Shown one piece after another: positions 30,862 to 42,479 of a stretch of 64,000 bases of DNA; the first letter of the stretch is position 1, and each line of letters starts with the position of its first letter. Under the pieces are notes generated by a model. That model was given only the letters and a program-made list of their open reading frames with translations. It made no database searches and was not told where the DNA came from. Source of the DNA: Forficula auricularia (lineage: Eukaryota > Arthropoda > Insecta > Dermaptera > Forficulidae); NCBI GenBank assembly GCA_024734495.1, contig JALMQS010000818.1, positions 582,846 to 646,845 of the forward strand, given 5' to 3'. A program made the position numbers and the translations under genes.

Positions 30862-31260
30862 ACGCCCCCTGGACCTCTTCCCCGCTTCCTAAACCCTCTA
30901 CCCACCTCACCCTCCAACCTCTCTTCACTCCACCGATCATGTCCCCAAACCCGACCCCCTCTCCCGCATCTGATCACTCTCCACCACAACCCTCTCAGTA
31001 ACTTCTCCCCCGCTCTCGATCACTCTCCAGCACACTAAGGGCCGGTTGTATGTCGCAAAGTAAATGCTTTTTAAAAGTAACAAAGGGTAGATGGTAAATG
31101 GAGGGACTGGGATGGCCAATCAGATGAAAGTGTCTGTCATCTGATTGGTCATCCCAGCCGGCACAAGATCAATTTTGAGGTTTTACCCTTTGCCAACGTT
31201 TAAAAAGAGTTTACCAACCGACATACAACCGGCCCTAAGCCTCTCTGGACCTTCTCCCGA
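30862..31260 (-). mobile_element. Helitron-derived segment, inverted, interrupted by a MITE
   Basis: The minus strand carries the same purine-rich text as 27690-27850 (GAGAGTGATCAGATGCGGGA, GGTCCAGGGGGCGTG). The insertion of 31039-31235 splits it. Neither Helitron end is complete. Confidence 0.55.
31039..31235. mobile_element. PIF/Harbinger-like MITE, full copy (197 bp)
   Basis: Begins GGGCCGGTTGTATGTCG and ends CGACATACAACCGGCCC, with TAA on both sides (31036-31038, 31236-31238), the 3 bp target of PIF/Harbinger elements. The centre holds the GATGGCCAATCAGATGA hairpin. Confidence 0.8.
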
Positions 31261-31705
31261 GCCTCCGGTCATCCCCCACGATATAGCTCTAGCTTTATTA
31301 TTTATTAGCATTTTTATCTAGATATATAGCTTATAAAAAAATTATTGTTTTAATATTGCATCGCATAGTCAATTTTTGCTATAATATATTAATTTTTCTA
31401 GTGGTGTTAGACTAGGTAACTTGTTAAAACAAGTCTTCCTTTTTATCCCCTCATTGAAGGGACTTATGAACAAGTAAGTTCTTTTATTGCTCTATATTCG
31501 TCGGCCATTCGTGATATCCTCTGGCTGGTTGCGGAGGGATCGGTTTGGGATGCTCTGCTTGCCTCACTGTGCCCCGAGCGGGCCGCCTTAGGGATCAGCA
31601 TTTGAGGGCTGGCGAATTCATGGAAATATGAACGAATACGATCGGCTGGCTAAATGGGCATCTATGTTCCCGAGGCCAATAAAAGAAAAAAAAAGAAAAA
31701 AAAAG
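31261..31705 (+). repeat. Probable LINE 3' tail with A-rich end
   Basis: About 31495-31705 is GC-richer than its surroundings (CGAGCGGGCCGCCTTAGG) and ends CCAATAAAAGAAAAAAAAAG, like a polyadenylated LINE 3' end. No clear coding motif is left. The preceding part is AT-rich and unassigned. Confidence 0.4.
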
Positions 31706-31890
31706 TTCTAGCTCTCTAGAGGCCCACAGAATATGTATACGAAAATTTGGTTGAGCTTTGGTCCGAAAGGTCTATTTTCATTTTTAACTCTTCCCCATTT
31801 TGGGTGGTTGTTTTTTTTTGATTCTCAAGTCCTCTGGGGGCCTATAGAATATATATACAAAATTTGGTTGAGTTTGGTCCATAGGGGGGA
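31706..31890. repeat. Fragment of the AAATTTGGTTGAG family
   Basis: Carries AGAATATGTATACGAAAATT, TTGGTTGAGTTTGGTCC and CCATTTTGGGTGGTT phrases shared with 2245-3275 and 34390-34835. Confidence 0.6.
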
Positions 31891-32808
31891 CAGGGGGAGT
31901 AGTTACTCACGTGACAAGGCCCGAAAGGGGCCCGGCACTACCAATGTTACATACATTTTTGTTCTATTAAAATCTATTACTTATTATAAATAAAAATATA
32001 AAATAGCAAAATTAGGTAACAATAAGCATATTAAGTTAGGGATTTATTTATTTGTTAAATAATAAAATATTTTATAAATTGAAAAATTGTAGCACTTTTG
32101 TCCCAGCATTGAGGAACTGAGCATATATCTAAATCCCTGTATAATACAGAGATCGCGATCCGCACGATATTCTGAATCAATCGGGGGTTCGTTTATGGTT
32201 TCGCATCGTAGCGTATATCCAAACCCTGTACAGTACAGAGCGCATGAAATTTAAAATTTATTTATATTGAAAACTCAAATTTCTTTATATGAAAAATATT
32301 TGTACTAAAAAAGATTCAATTAGAAACAGGCCCGACGAGAGGGGTGGCTATATCATAGCGTACCTACTTTTAAACTGAGATTAAGCTATAAAGTGGTAAA
32401 CTGAAAAATTTTTAATTCAAAGAAATTTGGGTTTCCTATATAAAAATAAACCAAAGCAACACATAGTACAATTTTTTCATTGCCCCCCCCCCCCTTTTAC
32501 TACGAACTTGCGAATTATTAAGGGCATGCTAACTAATTTTTCACTTTTGAAGTGAAACTTCTTTAGCGACGCATTTGTTTGAATTTTTATTTTACAATAA
32601 AGGGGAAATGACTAAATAGAGGAGAAATAAGAGACAGAATTTTTAAATATATTATTATTATTTTAATTTTTAGTTTTGTTTTTTTTATTCAGGATTTTGA
32701 ACTTAAGTATTTATATTTTTTAGTTTTGGCCGTAGGATGTACTGTAATTACTTATAATAAGTATTAACAATAAGGTTATTGTTATTCAGTTCCATTATCA
32801 GAAGAATG
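31891..32808. other. Non-coding intergenic stretch
   Basis: A short motif pair (CCCTGTATAATACAGAGATCG near 32139 and CCCTGTACAGTACAGAGCGC near 32226) is repeated about 90 bp apart. A C-run lies near 32485. No gene is seen. Confidence 0.4.
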
Positions 32809-33069
32809 AGATGTGACAAATCAGAGGAAAAAAGAACAATCGAGGGGTGAACTGCGACCTAAAATTTTGTACACCTACTTCCACTTCCACTTTCATTTCC
32901 AAGTAGAAGACAATAGATTATTTAATGAATTCCAAAGTAAGTCCAAACAATTCCAAAGACGGTGTCATCTAATTCCAATCGCGGTTCACCCTCGGGAACA
33001 ATTAAAACATTCATATGTTTTAATACGATGTTTAATTGTTCCTTTTTTCCCTCTGATTTGTCACATCTA
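32809..33069. repeat. Hairpin repeat with a MITE inserted
   Basis: AGATGTGACAAATCAGAGG near 32810 is mirrored by CCTCTGATTTGTCACATCT near 33051. Together the outer arms form about a 35 bp stem, opened by the MITE at 32841-32994. Confidence 0.75.
32841..32994. mobile_element. CGAGGGGTGAAC MITE, 8 bp target duplication
   Basis: Ends CGAGGGGTGAAC and GTTCACCCTCG. Flanks AGAACAAT (32833-32840) and GGAACAAT (32995-33002) match 7 of 8. A second copy is at 59997-60137. Confidence 0.75.
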
Positions 33070-33462
33070 ATTAAGAATAAGTTCTAAATCCGTTTTCAAA
33101 CTATTAAAGGCATCGATTCCTTCCACCTAGAAGTTACAAAGTGAAATTAACTTTTTTCATCTCTTAGATAGAAGCTCTCAAAGAATCAAGTTCTCGGCAG
33201 GCGATCGCAATACTTCACATTATATCCTATATCATTACACATTACATGATATTGAGAATATATATGTGAAAGTAAAAAGTGTTAATTACTAAAATAGTAT
33301 GAGTCTCTGACGAATGACTTATTTTCAATTCACTATCGTGTCAATAACTTACATCGACCTGCTCTTATTGAATGATATGACATCACCAGCGTCTTTTGTT
33401 CTTTTTATTGGTTTAGTAAATGGTATCCACTATGCTAAATAACACAAAAAAATTTTTAAGAA
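33070..33462. other. Non-coding intergenic stretch
   Basis: Nothing recognised. Confidence 0.4.
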
Positions 33463-34182
33463 AAAATAAAAACCGACTTCAAAATTAAATGCAACAAATA
33501 AATACACTAAACGGTATAAAATAATTATTATCTTATTTAGTTACAACTAAACGACGAAATATTAACACGAAATTACTTTTTGAAGTCGGTGCCAAACATA
33601 TACCTTTTATGAATCGCACTCGACGGATCTTACTTAGTACGTTTGGAGGATATGCTCGCTTATAGGTATAGTTTGTTTGGTACCGAATTCAAAAAGTAAT
33701 TTCGTGTTAATATTTCGTCGTTTAGTTGTAACTAAATAAGATAATAATTATTTTATACCTTTTAGTGTATTTTATTTGTTGCATTTAATTTTTTGAAGTC
33801 GGTTTTTATTTTTTTCTTAAAAATTTTTATTTTTCTCTTTTTAGTGATGTTATTAATAGTGATCATATCATCAGAACTTGACCAAATTAATATGACACCA
33901 TCCATAAGACACCCCCTTTCGGATAAAAAAAGAACCATCGAAATCGGTTCATAAACAAAGAGGTTAGGTCTAAACAAACCTAATAAAAAAGGTCTAATAC
34001 CTATGAAAAAAATCGAAAAAAAATGGGACCAATCGGAAGCTAGACTGGACCCAATGCAAAAAAAATTTTCAAAATCGGTTGACAATTGGCGGAGATATGA
34101 GGTAACATAGGCACAAAAAAAAAAAAAAAAAAAAATTCAGTCGAATAGAGAACCTCCTCCCTTTTTTGAGGTCGGTTAAAAA
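33463..34182. repeat. AACCGACTTC foldback element, copy 2
   Basis: Starts AAAAACCGACTTCAAAATTA and ends TTTTTTGAGGTCGGTTAAAA. It has the inner hairpin around TACTTAGTACGTTTGGAGG. Confidence 0.8.
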
Positions 34183-34389
34183 GCGGCCACAGGAACAGCA
34201 ATGCTTTCTTCAAGCGACATTTTTGAGTGACACTTCAAATCAAACTAGGCATTAGGGGCAGTCCATAAATTAAGTCACACGATTTTCCTGTGTCATATTC
34301 TGTCATATTTTCATTGCCCCCCCCCTTGTATTGTGACGTCACACTATCACTTTTATACCCTATAATTTAATAATTGTAGAATTTTTTTT

Positions 34390-34835
34390 ACAAATTAAAC
34401 TCAACTACAGGGTGGGGCATAAAGATCTATCATATTTGAAGATGTATAAAAAAAATGAAAAAATTTGACTATAAAAAACTAAATACATTTTTGAAAACGA
34501 ACATGAAATTTTTTTTTAATATGTTTTAAAAATAATCAGACAAAAAAAGGGGGGGGGGGATCAAAAATAAAAATTCTAGCCCTTTTGACCAAACTCAACC
34601 AAATTTTGTATACATAGTTTGGTTTTATTAAACACAAAATTATAAAAAACATTCATTTTTGACCCCCTCCCAAAAAAATGAAAATTCTAGCACTTTCCAC
34701 CAAACCATGTATACAAAATTCGGTTAGTTTTTGCATTTCTAGCCTTCTGGGGGTCCACAGAATATGTATACAAAATTTGATTGAGTTTGGTCAAAAGGGC
34801 TAGAATTTTCATTTTTAACCCTCCCCCTTTTTACT
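34390..34835. repeat. Fragment of the 2245-3275 palindrome family
   Basis: Begins ACTACAGGGTGGGGCATAAA and carries AAATCAGACAAAAAAAGGGG (with one gap) and AACTCAACCAAATTTTGTAT, followed by the inverted half. Confidence 0.65.
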
Positions 34836-35564
34836 TTTATATAGTGCATATTGGATCTTTTCTTCTGCCTGTAGACAGTGGCTTAGCCAGACTTTTGGGG
34901 CGGGAGGGGCAAAATTGCTCTAAGGGCGTTGGATCGATACTCTGACCAAAATTATTTGAATTAAGCGATATTTTTTTCCTGGGTGCGCATAAAAAAATAT
35001 TTTTTACAATTTTATTTATAGGGTTGAACAACACAAAATATATTCTAGCTTGAACCATTATCAAAGCAACAACGACGGAACGGCAACGAGATATTTCCGA
35101 AGGTGTAAAAATGCGACTGTACGACGTACACTCACAAATCAACAAAAAAATGTATTACTTTTTCTTTGATTAAACACCATTTACTGACTTAAAGAGCGGT
35201 CCACCAAACATATAATCAAAGGGGGGTCAGGATTTCAAGTCAGAGGGGGTCATTTAGTCGAGGTCTAGTCAGGACAGGCTCCAATTCGACTACAATAATG
35301 AAAAAACTCTTTCGCCCCTATCCGAATAAGAAACCAGTATAAAAAATTTTGGGGCAAACTCTCGTCGAATCTTCACAGAGGTAAGATGTGTTCATTATTT
35401 TAACATTAATTTACTAGATTAATTTAGACTAAGTGTAAAAGTGACGAGATATAACTAGTTCTTTTAAAAGATTATTATTTATATAAATATATATATATAT
35501 ATATTATTTATTCTTTTAAAAAGCACTTTATAACCAACCTGTTCTTTTTAGAACTAATTATTTA

Positions 35565-35660
35565 TTTTCGAGCTTTTCGTGCGTGCTTCGGCACGCCCTC
35601 GAAGCTCGGCCCTCCGGACTGGTGCCCTGGGGGCGGCGTCTCGGTCCAAAAATTTTATTC
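35565..35660. other. GC-rich island with hairpin
   Basis: GCGTGCTTCGGCACGC forms a perfect hairpin inside a larger CGAGCTTT...CGAAGCTCG palindrome, followed by GGTGCCCTGGGGGCGGCGTC. It is very unlike the surrounding AT-rich DNA. Its identity is unknown; a Helitron or other element end is possible, but no CTAG follows. Confidence 0.5.
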
Positions 35661-35796
35661 CTCTTAAAACACCACAATCCAAATGTATACCTGTAAACTC
35701 CCGAAAATACATAGTCTCTTAAAAGTTTCGCCTCATTTTCATCCCGACACAGCTACAGAAATGAAATGAGGCTCTAGATATGAATCTGGAAGTATT

Positions 35797-37210
35797 TTTA
35801 ACCGACTTCAAAAAAGGAGGAGGTTCTCTATCCGATTGAATTTTTTTTTTTTTTTTTTTTTTGTGCCTATGTTACCTCATATCTCCGCCAATTCTCAACC
35901 GATTTTGAAAATTTTTTTGCATTGGGTCCAGTCTAGCTTCCGATTGGTCCCATTTTTTTTCGTTTTTTTTCATAGGTATTAGACCTTTTTTATTAGGTTT
36001 GTTTAGACCTAACCTCTTTGTTTATGAGCCGATTTCGATGGTTCTTTTTTTATCCGATAGGGGTGTCTTGGGGATGGTGCCATATTAATTTGATCAAGTT
36101 CTGATGATATGATCACTATTAATAACATCACTAAAAGAAAAATAAAAATAATTTTAAAGAAAAAATAAAAACCGACTTCAAAAAATTAAGTGCAACAAAT
36201 ATAAAAATACACTAAAAGGTATAAAATAATTATTATCTTATTTAGTTACAACTAAACGACGAAATATTAACATGAAATTACTTTTTAAAGTCGGTGCCAA
36301 ACAAACTATACCTTTTATGAAGCGCACTCGCCGGATCGTACTTAGTACGATCCGTCGAGTGCGATTCATAATAGGTATAGTTTGTTTGGCACCAACTTCA
36401 AAAAGTAATTTCGTGTTAATATTTCGTCGTTTAGTTGTAACTAAATAAGATAATAATTATTTTATACCTTTTAGTGTATTTTTATATTTGTTGCACTTAA
36501 TTTTTTGAAGTCGGTTTTTATTTTTTTCTTAAAAATTTTTTATTTTCTCTTTTTAGTGATGTTATTAATAGTGATTATATCATCAGAAGACTTGACCAAA
36601 TTAATATGACACCATCCCTAAGACACCCCCTTTCGATAAAAAAGAACCATCGAAATCGGTTCATAAACAAGAGGTTAGGGTCTAAACAAACCTAAACAAA
36701 CCTAATAAAAAAGGTCTAATACCTATGAAAAAAAATCGAAAAAAAAATGGGACCAATCGGAAGCTAAACTGGACCCAATGCAAAAAAATTTTCAAAATCG
36801 GTTGACAATTGGCGGAGATATGAGGTAACATAGGCACAAAAAAAAAAAAAAAAAAAAAAAAAAATTCAATCGAATAGAGAACCTCCTCCTTTTTTGAAGT
36901 CGGTTAAAAAGGTATAAAATAATTATTATCTTATTTAGTTACAACTAAACGACGAAATATTAACATGAAATTACTTTTTGAACTTGGTGCCAAACATATA
37001 CCTTTTATGAATCGCACTCAACGGATCTTACTTAGTACGTTTGGAGGGTATGCTCGCTTATAGGTATAGTTTGTTTTTGGCGCCGGCTTCAAAAAGTAAT
37101 TTCACGTTAATATTTCGTCGTTTAGTTGTAACTCAATAAGATAATAATTATTTTTACCTTTTAGTGTATTTTATTTGTTGCATTTAATTTTTTGAAGTCG
37201 GTTTTTTATT
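35797..37210. repeat. AACCGACTTC foldback elements, copies 3 and 3b
   Basis: A full inverted pair at 35797-36909 (TTTTTAACCGACTTCAAAAA to TTTTTGAAGTCGGTTAAAAA), immediately followed by another inner-hairpin half to about 37210 that starts inside the family (GGTATAAAATAATTATTATC). The second piece looks like a separate, partly deleted copy joined end to end. Confidence 0.75.
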
Positions 37211-39143
37211 TTTTTTTCTTAAAAATTATTTTTTTTCTCTATAATCTACAGCCATTGTGATATTTGTTGTGTGGAAATAGATTTATTTAAATAAGTGGGA
37301 TCGTGTGAGGAGGAGAATTAAATTATATCATTTTTTTAAAATTTGGAATCGATAATCGATATAAGGCTCCAAATATTTAAAAGAGATCAGGTGTTGTTTG
37401 TATGACAGGCTGCTACATCCAGTATTGCCATGAGAAACTCGGTCATGCGTGTCTTAAGTCGTTCAATTTTGTAAAAATCTAAAAAATAAGAATAACAAAA
37501 TTTAGATTTTTAAAAAACTATAAAAAAGTGGCAAATTATTAAAAATATAAACAAATAATATATAAAATATAAATCAAATAGATTAATGTATTTTTCTGTG
37601 CGCAAAGAAAAGCGAATTGAATATTTAATTTTTGAGTGGTGAGGGGGGGGGGAGGAATAATTATCAATATATTCAATGTTTCTTAATTTAAAATCAATTG
37701 GATTCTTTCATTTCAAATTTCAATTACAATTATATTTCAAATTTGCCGCAAATATACCGACGGCATCAGCGCTCCCTGTCTGCAGCATTCTCAGAGCGTT
37801 GTTACAAATTAATCTAGTCTCTTATATATAGTATTATTTTTCAAAATTTTCAAAAATTTTTTGATCTGGATTGGAAAATTTAGAGTTTATTCGAAGTAAA
37901 AAACTGAAGAGCTTCCATAAGATTTTACAAAGAGAGAATTATATTCAGCAAAGTATTTATGATTCAAAAAGTTAAGTATTTTTTTTATGAAATGGTTAAC
38001 GAAAATAAACAATTAAGTATTAATGATTTTTAATTACTCTTAACTGAGCTAAACTATTAATATATACCACTAGAATGAACTCAGATTAAAAATTACTCTC
38101 CTCCCAGGTGGCCCTATAGTATTAAATCACGCATAAAAATAAATATTTGCTCATTGTGCTTTAAAATGTCTGAAACGCGGAGAAAAATATTTTTCGACTA
38201 TGATTTTTTCTCTTTGTGTGTCTGAATTCCGATACCCAAGATAGCCCAAGAACGGAAAGTTAAAAAGTTGGTTTGTATCAAAATACATAGTACTGATTAG
38301 ATTTTGGAATATCTCGTTCAAAAGGCAGAAAATATTATTTTTTGAATTATTCTATTGAGATTTTAAGAGGATGTTATAGTATAGCCATAAATGAACAATT
38401 TATATTTAAATTTATTAATAATTACTAGGGCAGCTCTAGTGTACCGAGTCTTGAAAAAGTTTTCACTTTTTTATTATTTAATGTGCGGGTGAGCGATTCT
38501 TTCATTTGAGTGAAAATAACTACAAAGGGCGCGGATGGAATTATCTCTCTTTCTTTAGAGCTAAGGGTATTACAAGGATGCCTGAAACAGGTCTGGACTT
38601 ATAAGTGGCATCCACTTACAAGAATAGACCTGTTTCAGACTATTAGAGATTAATTTCTTAATTTCTAAAGATATTATTATAGAAATGGCCTTTTGCACTC
38701 TGACCAAAACGATACCTACTCGTTATAGAGAGAGAATATTCAATTGGACTTGATTAAAATTCAGTCAAAAATGTACAAAACAGAAAAAAAAATTACTTGT
38801 TGCGGTTGGCTTTAACTAGCACGCGAACCGAGTCTTGAAAAAGTTTTTACTTTTTCTTCTATTTCTTTGTATTTTTAATCGCGTCGAGAAAGCCACTAAA
38901 ATTTAGTTCACAATTAACTTTGCCGAGGCAGCATTTAATAATGTTTTCCAAATAACCGGGACAAAATTACAAACTAACCGGGACAGTCCCGGTCAAACCG
39001 AGATGAATGGTAAGCCTACATATATGCCAGATGTGCCTCAAGAGAAACTCAGGCTGGTCATGGCTATCTCTGTTATGTAGAATTTAATCAAAAGAGAGTT
39101 ATTTAATTCTCTTAAGTACATAGTAATATTAGCTACGCCACTG
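37211..39143. other. Rest of the hAT interior, no gene
   Basis: AT-rich. About 38576-38645 contains a hairpin (GAAACAGGTCTGGACTT mirrored by AATAGACCTGTTTC) whose text recurs near 41298 and 43518. CCGAGTCTTGAAAAAGTTT at 38447 and 38828 belongs to the family at 45498-47434. Confidence 0.45.
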
Positions 39144-39344
39144 CCTGTAGATAGACCACTGCACCAGATCAAGCCGCGCCATATGTTGCTAACTTGTGTG
39201 ATTTTTTGAGAACCGTTCCTTTGAACATTAACTATAGAATTAATCTGTTTTTATATTAATTTTCATTCTTATTTTTTAACAGCGATTATTATTATTATTT
39301 TTTTGGGGGGTGGGGGGGGTTGATTATGTTCCGGTGGCTTGGCA
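39144..39344. other. Spacer
   Basis: Contains G-runs near 39305-39319. Nothing else recognised. Confidence 0.3.
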
Positions 39345-39732
39345 ATATGTGATGCTGCAAGGGAAAATGGGCCTTATCTTCACCAAACAGTTTTTTCAGG
39401 ACTGGCAAATATCTGAATTAAATGTGGGTATAATTTTTTATTTGAATTTAGCAGCAAATTTTCAGTCGGAATTAGAATAATAGCGAGGATAAAAATGGAA
39501 GAAATCCCCTATTTTTGTCTGCTTAAAAATTGTCAAAATTTAAACGGCTATATCTCGAAACTACGTTTTTACTTCTATATATTCCAAAATTCATTACTCA
39601 GTAAATTTTTAGAATTTTTGGGCAGGACAAAAAGCGTTTTGTTAAGTTTTCTCTATAGAAACAGGTGATGCCATTAGCTTGATTTTGAACAGAGTGAAGA
39701 TAAGGGGCCTTTTTCCTTGCACCATCACATAT
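39345..39732. mobile_element. MITE with TGTGATG ends (about 388 bp)
   Basis: ATATGTGATGCTGCAAGGG at the left is mirrored by CCTTGCACCATCACATAT at the right, followed inward by GGGCCTTATCTTCACC and its near-complement AGTGAAGATAAGGGGCC. Confidence 0.75.
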
Positions 39733-40692
39733 AATGACTATGGTAATAGTATTTTATTTCGAATTCATTTCATTATTTAATTTAATTGAAATTTTTTTAA
39801 AGCAATTTGAACTGCGAAAGTTAAATAATATGATCAATAATTTCTTATGTTAATTCTACATTTAGAAAATTATTTTATTATTTTTTGATGTTTTTTTGAA
39901 AAGGAAAAATAAATTGAGCATCCGACTGGGCTCTTCTTTACGCGAAGAGCGGTTTTCCAACTAGCCCACAGATCCTCCCGCCGAATAAGCTCACTAGATT
40001 GAATTTTTTTTAAATTTATTTCGAATTGAAAGATGCTGCACCATCACAAAAAAATAATAATAATATTAGAAGGAAAGATTATGACCAATTACAAGTTAAA
40101 TATATGTATATAGGATTAAAATATATATATTATAAATCTTGATATTCCGACTTTTACTCGAAAATTTCAAGTTAAAATATTAATAGAATCATATTTATTT
40201 GATTTTAAAAAAGTCGCTACTGAGCTACGCCTTCTGATTGGCCGGCAGTTCGATCATACTAACGTATGCTCCTGAGTGGATACAAAAAGCCATATACTTA
40301 TTATGTTACAAATATCATATCCGTAGAACATTTTTATTAATTTTTATAATAAGAAATTAGGTATCGGCTAAATAGACAATTAAGTACCTATAACGTATAA
40401 CAGATATATTATTCTGAGATCCACACCGACCGAGGGAGTGTTCAAATGCCATGACCCAATTTTAAATGCTAAATTAGGCTAGAAATATTTTTTTTTAATT
40501 AGTTGGCTCTTATGTGTAGTAAAGGATATACTTTTTTAGCTTTTAGATAAAAACCAATTTTCATTAAAGTAGCCCATTTATCACATTAACCGGTAATTAT
40601 TAATATTCCCAACTATTGATAATAAATTCCTTCCCTTTCTCCTTCCGTTTTCAATATCACATCTAAGCTTCTTGTCGTACATATTTTTTTAG
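39733..40692. other. Presumed intron or upstream region of the GPCR exon
   Basis: AT-rich, no element ends recognised. TTTTTTTAG directly precedes the exon at 40693. Confidence 0.4.
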
Positions 40693-40830
40693 GGGAATTA
40701 CTTTTCTTGCATGGGACATTCGTGTTTGCTACAACTTACGTCACGCCGAGTCCCTCTACAACGAAGCGAGGCTTATTTCCTACACTATCTACAACATTGC
40801 TCTCGTCAATACGACTATGGTCGCATTCCA
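40693..40830 (+). CDS. Class C orphan GPCR exon (GPR158/179 or smog-like)
   Basis: Between acceptor ATTTTTTTAG/GGG and donor TTCCA/GTATGT the exon reads [20 protein letters not shown] then [20 protein letters not shown] and TMVAF. LAW-x-IR followed by NEAR/LIS-x-IYNIA is the pattern of a transmembrane helix, short loop and next helix in class C GPCRs, closest in my recollection to the GPR158/GPR179 and Drosophila smog group. Phases are 1 base in and 2 bases out, so flanking exons are required; none was recognised in this window, so introns must be long. I saw no frame break. The family call is from memory of the signature, so moderate confidence. Confidence 0.6.
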
Positions 40831-41585
40831 GTATGTAGGCTTTCATTATTTAATAAACAATATTTTCATCATCGTTATAGAGCAGGAGTGTCCAACTTTT
40901 TGGCTTACACGGGCCGGATTTGAAGGAAAACAAATGCCTCGGTCGGCATATAAAATTGACCAATTCCTATGATATTTGTTAATCAAAAAATATAGCTATA
41001 AATGTAGAATAATGATATCCATCAAGAAAAAAGCAAAAATATCATAGCATAATAAGCTTTGAGATCTTTTCCTTCAGGATTTTGTTTTTAAATAATTTAT
41101 CTACTTCTATTGGCAATTTGAAGTCTTTTGGAATTAAATCGAGTTTAATTATTTCTTAATATTTCCAAATTATTGAATTAATTGAATTTTCTCCGCTTTA
41201 TACCTATAATAACGAGTATCCAATTAGTCCAAGTGCAATAGTCAAGCAGGCCATTCCTAGACTAATAGAAATTAAGAAATTAACTTCTACTAGTCTAAAA
41301 CAGGTCTGGGCTTGTATTTAGAATCCTTGCCTTCGTTGCAGGTCTGAAGCTGTATTTGAATCCTTGCCTTAGCTGCTATAAAGAAAAAGAGAGCATTCTA
41401 TCCACGCACTTTTTAGTCATTTGTCTAGATTAATTATTTTTAATAACTGAAATAATAAATATTTAAAAAAATGAAAATAGGAGATGAAAATAATTTGTAC
41501 TTATTCTAAACTTGGTTATTTTTGACACCTGATAGTTAAGCTTATAATTTTGTTTTTAGTGAATTTTATTCTCGATAATTTTTAA
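40831..41585. other. Intron after the GPCR exon
   Basis: GCAGGAGTGTCCAACTTTTT with CACGGGCCGG at about 40883-40918 is a hAT-like terminus. 41280-41370 carries two AGGTCTG-type repeats (ACAGGTCTGGGCTTGTATTT, GCAGGTCTGAAGCTGTATTT). No exon is seen. Confidence 0.45.
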
Positions 41586-42263
41586 GAAAAAAATAAAAAC
41601 CGACTTCAAAAAATTAAATGCAACAAATAAAACTACACTAAAGGTATAAAATATTATTATCTTATTTAGCTACAACTAAACGACGAAATATTAACATATT
41701 AACATGAAATTACTTTTTGAAGTTGGTGCCAAACATATACCTTTTATGAATCGCACTCGACGGATCTTACTTAGTACGTTTGGAGGGTATGCTCGCTTAT
41801 AGGTATAGTTTGTTTGGCACCGACTTCAAAAAGTAATTTCATGTTAATATTTCGTCGTTTAGTTGTAACTAAATAGGATAATAATTATTTTATACCTTTT
41901 AGTGTATTTTATTTGTTATATTTAATTTTTTGAAGTCGGTTTTTATTTTTTTCTTAAAAATTATTTTTATTTTTCTCTTTTTTAGTGATGTTATTAATAG
42001 TGATCATATCATCAGAACTTGGCCAAATTAATATGACACCATCCCTAAGACACCCCTTTCGGATAAAAAAGAACCATCGAAATCGGTTCATAAACAAAGA
42101 GGTTAGGTCTAAACAAACCTAATAAAAAAGGTCTAATACCTATGAAAAAAAAACGAAAAAAATGGGACCAATCGGAAGCTAGACTGGACCCAATGCAAAA
42201 AAAAATTTCAAAAAAAATTCAGTCGAATAGAGAACCTCCTCCTTTTTTGAAGTCGGTTAAAAA
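41586..42263. repeat. AACCGACTTC foldback element, copy 4
   Basis: Starts AAAAACCGACTTCAAAAAAT, ends CCTTTTTTGAAGTCGGTTAA. It lacks the long poly-A and part of the right arm (AATTTCAAAAAAAATTCAGT joins directly). Confidence 0.8.
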
Positions 42264-42479
42264 TAGCTTTAGGTAGGTATATGTAAATTCATATTTCTAA
42301 AAAGTTAATAATTATTGTGAAGCCAGGAGGGATATTTGTTTCTGGGTAGATAATTTTTCTGAAATTCTAATAAAGAAACATTATTAAATATTTCTTTCAG
42401 TTCAATGTATGATTGCAGTGCCATACATTCACTTAAAAAGTTTGCAGTTAAGATATTTAAATCTAATAAAAAATTTTTA

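Larger units (their letters stand above)
34876..39143. mobile_element. hAT-type element, 4.27 kb, perfect 8 bp target duplication
   Basis: Left end CAGTGGCTTAGCCAGAC, right end ATTAGCTACGCCACTG. CCTGTAGA flanks both sides exactly (34868-34875 and 39144-39151). CAGTGGC...-type ends plus 8 bp duplications are hAT hallmarks. No hAT transposase frame is readable. The interior is filled by AACCGACTTC elements (35797-37210) and unassigned AT-rich sequence. Related single ends lie at 49453, 52834 and near 58890. Confidence 0.75.

Noticed and set aside
30783..31119. Proline-rich frames near 30.9 kb
   Set aside because: They come from the pyrimidine-rich inverted Helitron segment and a MITE.
33762..34085. 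107-codon frame on the minus strand
   Set aside because: It is part of the AACCGACTTC element. The same peptide-like text recurs in every copy, is low complexity and matches no protein family.
34837..35145. 102-codon minus-strand frame as a hAT transposase piece
   Set aside because: No hAT motifs (no dimerisation-domain pattern or zinc finger), and the frame extends outside the element's left end.
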